Shown piece by piece: positions 62,157 through 64,000 of a stretch of 64,000 bases of DNA. Under the pieces are notes generated by a model, which was given only the letters and a program-made list of their open reading frames with translations, was not told the DNA's origin and made no database searches. Source of the stretch: an uncultured Christensenella sp. (GTDB lineage Bacteria; Bacillota; Clostridia; Christensenellales; UBA3700); contig CAJUEA010000001.1 in the NCBI GenBank assembly GCA_910584975.1, positions 124,001 through 188,000 of the forward strand, read 5' to 3'. Both the position numbers and the translations under genes were made by a program. Each line of letters begins with the position of its first letter. Within the stretch, counting starts at the first letter, position 1.

Positions 62157-62777
62157 ATGGAAATGAAAGTTGTAAATGCCACTGGTAAAAAAGTTGGCAC
62201 AATCGAATTAAATAGTGCAGTTTTTGAGCAAGAGTACAATGAGGCTCTGATCCATCAAGTTGTTGTTGCTCAGCTAGCAAATAAAAGACAAGGTACAAAA
62301 AGCACTTTAACAAGAGCAGAAGTTCGTGGTGGTGGTATCAAACCTTGGAGACAAAAGGGTACTGGTAGAGCAAGACAAGGTAGCATTCGTGCTCCACAAT
62401 GGATCAAAGGTGGTGTAGTATTTGCACCAAAGCCAAGAGATTTCAGTCAAAAAATCAATCAAAAGATGAAAGTTGCTGCTTTAAAGAGTGCTTTGTCTGC
62501 AAAAGTTCGTGATAATGAAATGACAATTATCAACGAGGTTAAAGCAGAAAACGGCAAAACAAAAGAAATCGCAGCTATTTTGAAAAATCTAAAGATGGAT
62601 AAAAGAGTTCTTTTGGTAGTAAGCGAGCATGACGAACTTGTTATCAGAGCTTGCCGCAATATCGAAAATGTTACTCTTATCAACGCATCTTTAATCAATG
62701 TATACGATGTGGTTAGCAACGCAAATTGCATAATGACAAAAGATGCAGTTAAGAAAATTGAGGAGGTGTACGCATAA
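62157..62777 (+). CDS. rplD: 50S ribosomal protein L4
   Basis: A 206-residue L4 with the RGGGIKPWRQKGTGRARQGS loop that lines the peptide exit tunnel. In E. coli L4 represses its own operon through the S10 leader, which is of interest here because the leader is structured. The ATG at 62157 follows GGAGGG; the longer frame from 62130 would overlap rplC without a ribosome binding site. The stop overlaps the start of rplW by one base. Confidence 0.96.
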   Translation: MEMKVVNATGKKVGTIELNSAVFEQEYNEALIHQVVVAQLANKRQGTKSTLTRAEVRGGGIKPWRQKGTGRARQGSIRAPQWIKGGVVFAPKPRDFSQKINQKMKVAALKSALSAKVRDNEMTIINEVKAENGKTKEIAAILKNLKMDKRVLLVVSEHDELVIRACRNIENVTLINASLINVYDVVSNANCIMTKDAVKKIEEVYA

Positions 62778-63067
62778 TGAACGCTTACGATATCATTATC
62801 AGCCCTATCCTAACAGAAAAGAGTTATGAAGGCATTGATGCAATGAAGTACACTTTTAAGGTGGACACAAGAGCAACTAAAACTCAAATCAAAAGAGCCG
62901 TTGAGGAAATTTTTGGTGTTAAAGTTGCAAAAGTAAATACAGTAAATTATGATGGTAAAATCAAAAGAATGGGCAGAAGTGAGGGAAGAACAGCATCTTT
63001 CAAAAAAGCTTATGTTCAACTTACAGCAGATAGCAAGCGTATCGAGTTCTTCGATAGCTTAGCATAA
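62777..63067 (+). CDS. rplW: 50S ribosomal protein L23
   Basis: A 96-residue L23 with the SPILTEKSYE start, the KYTFKVDTRATKTQIKRAVEEIFGVKV core and a basic C-terminus. L23 sits at the tunnel exit and binds trigger factor and SRP. It is coupled to rplD by the TAATGA junction. Confidence 0.96.
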   Translation: MNAYDIIISPILTEKSYEGIDAMKYTFKVDTRATKTQIKRAVEEIFGVKVAKVNTVNYDGKIKRMGRSEGRTASFKKAYVQLTADSKRIEFFDSLA

Positions 63068-63084
63068 GAGCGGAGGTATTAATA

Positions 63085-63912
63085 ATGGCTATTAAAAGAT
63101 ATAAACCAACTTCTCCAGCCCGTCGTTTTATGAGTGTTTCTGCTTTTGACGAAATCACAAGCACAAAGCCAGAGAGAAGTTTGCTTGACACTCAGAGCAA
63201 ATCAGGTGGTAGAAATAATAATGGTAGAATCACTGTTAGACATATTGGCGGTGGTAATAGACAAAAATACAGAATTATCGATTTCAAGAGAAATAAAGAT
63301 AACATTCCTGCAAAAGTTGCTGAAATTCAATACGATCCAAATCGTACAGCAAATATCGCATTGCTACACTATGCAGATGGCGCAAAAGCTTACATCTTGG
63401 CACCAGTTGGCTTGAACAAAGGCGATGTTGTTATGAGTGGCAGCAAGGCAGAAATCAAAGTTGGCAACTGCCTACCAATTGAGAATATTCCAGTAGGTTC
63501 ATTGTTGCACAACATTGAGTTGCACCCTGGCAAAGGCGGACAAATCGCAAGAGCAGCAGGTCAAGCAGCACAACTTATGGCAAAAGAAAGCAAATATGCT
63601 ATTTTGAGATTGCCATCTGGCGAAATGAGATATGTATTATTGTCTTGCAGAGCAACAATCGGTCAAGTGGGCAACTTAGATCACGAAATCGTAAGTATCG
63701 GTAAAGCTGGTAGACATCGTCATATGGGTGTTAAGCCAACTGTCCGTGGTGTTGTAATGAACCCTTGTGATCACCCTCACGGTGGTGGTGAAGGTAAGTC
63801 ACCAATCGGTATGCCAAGCCCAGTTACTCCTTGGGGTAAACCAGCACTTGGTTACAAGACAAGAAAGAAGAAGAACAGAACTAATAAGTTCATTATCAAG
63901 CGTGCGAACTAA
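63085..63912 (+). CDS. rplB: 50S ribosomal protein L2
   Basis: A 275-residue L2, the normal length, with the GGRNNNGRITVRHIGGGNRQ N-terminal segment and the conserved GVVMNPCDHPHGGGEG motif containing the His important for peptidyl transferase assembly. The start follows GGAGG at usual distance. The next gene starts 14 bp downstream. Confidence 0.97.
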   Translation: MAIKRYKPTSPARRFMSVSAFDEITSTKPERSLLDTQSKSGGRNNNGRITVRHIGGGNRQKYRIIDFKRNKDNIPAKVAEIQYDPNRTANIALLHYADGAKAYILAPVGLNKGDVVMSGSKAEIKVGNCLPIENIPVGSLLHNIELHPGKGGQIARAAGQAAQLMAKESKYAILRLPSGEMRYVLLSCRATIGQVGNLDHEIVSIGKAGRHRHMGVKPTVRGVVMNPCDHPHGGGEGKSPIGMPSPVTPWGKPALGYKTRKKKNRTNKFIIKRAN

Positions 63913-63926
63913 TTGGAGGATATAAA

Positions 63927-64000
63927 ATGAGTAGGTCAGTTAAAAAAGGACCTTTCGTAGAAGAAAGGCTTATAAATAGAGTAATTGCTATGAACAATGA
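63927..64000 (+). CDS. rpsS: 30S ribosomal protein S19, N-terminal part
   Basis: The ATG at 63927 follows TTGGAGG. The 24 codons present read MSRSVKKGPFVEERLINRV and on, the typical S19 start. The gene is cut by the end of the window; in the universal order rplV would follow. Confidence 0.92.
   Translation, partial: MSRSVKKGPFVEERLINRVIAMNN

Overview
The window is low-GC bacterial DNA with a monoderm (Firmicutes/Clostridia-like) gene content and order: recJ-rel-hemZ, rpsO-pnp, ftsK/spoIIIE-rimO-pgsA-cinA-recA-rny, and the start of the S10 ribosomal operon. Coding sequences are mostly preceded by strong GGAGG-type ribosome binding sites, sigma-A-type promoters with 17-bp spacers recur, and there is a THF riboswitch with a folate ECF transporter. 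With BspA-type leucine-rich repeats and InlB-like surface repeats this suggests an uncultivated, probably gut-associated clostridium; the lineage is inference. No rRNA, tRNA, CRISPR array, prophage or complete insertion sequence was seen.

Layout. 0-7 kb: end of a BspA-like LRR protein, then recJ, rel, an MBL hydrolase and hemZ in one overlapping operon. 7-18 kb: rpsO and pnp, then a lipoprotein and a 1590-residue glycine-rich surface protein, then a YlxY-like deacetylase (reverse strand), an M16 peptidase and a dUTPase-like protein; the surface pair interrupts a gene order known from Bacillus. 18-28 kb: DNA translocase, rimO, pgsA, cinA C-domain, recA, rny. 28-36 kb: EFR1-type ferredoxin-flavodoxin plus epimerase (reverse) with a divergent TetR regulator, a sugar nucleotidyltransferase, a split transketolase (reverse), a polysaccharide deacetylase and an RluA-type pseudouridine synthase. 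36-43 kb: MarR regulator with two tandem palindromic operators and a heterodimeric ABC exporter, a repeat-rich gap, M29 aminopeptidase, GAPDH. 43-58 kb: accessory region with an XRE regulator, FAD-Rieske oxidoreductase, DUF4091 protein, two metallophosphoesterases, a PI-PLC-like lipoprotein, a lone tyrosine recombinase, folT with its riboswitch, a minimal MGMT protein, two alkaline-phosphatase-superfamily proteins and a GPH symporter. 58-60.4 kb: a cytoplasmic zinc ribbon-TPR-TIR-coiled coil-LRR protein flanked by dispersed repeats. 60.4-64 kb: a strong promoter, a structured leader and rpsJ-rplC-rplD-rplW-rplB-rpsS (cut by the window end).

The most unusual items are (i) a degenerate ~25-bp motif, core TTCRAAAATCG, present nine times, seven of them just downstream of a stop codon and in the same orientation as that gene; (ii) the TIR-LRR protein, which looks like a bacterial immune or stress sensor; (iii) a candidate cis-regulatory RNA leader ahead of the S10 operon; and (iv) the surface-protein insertion next to pnp. 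All functional statements come from reading motifs and gene order by eye; no database search was run.
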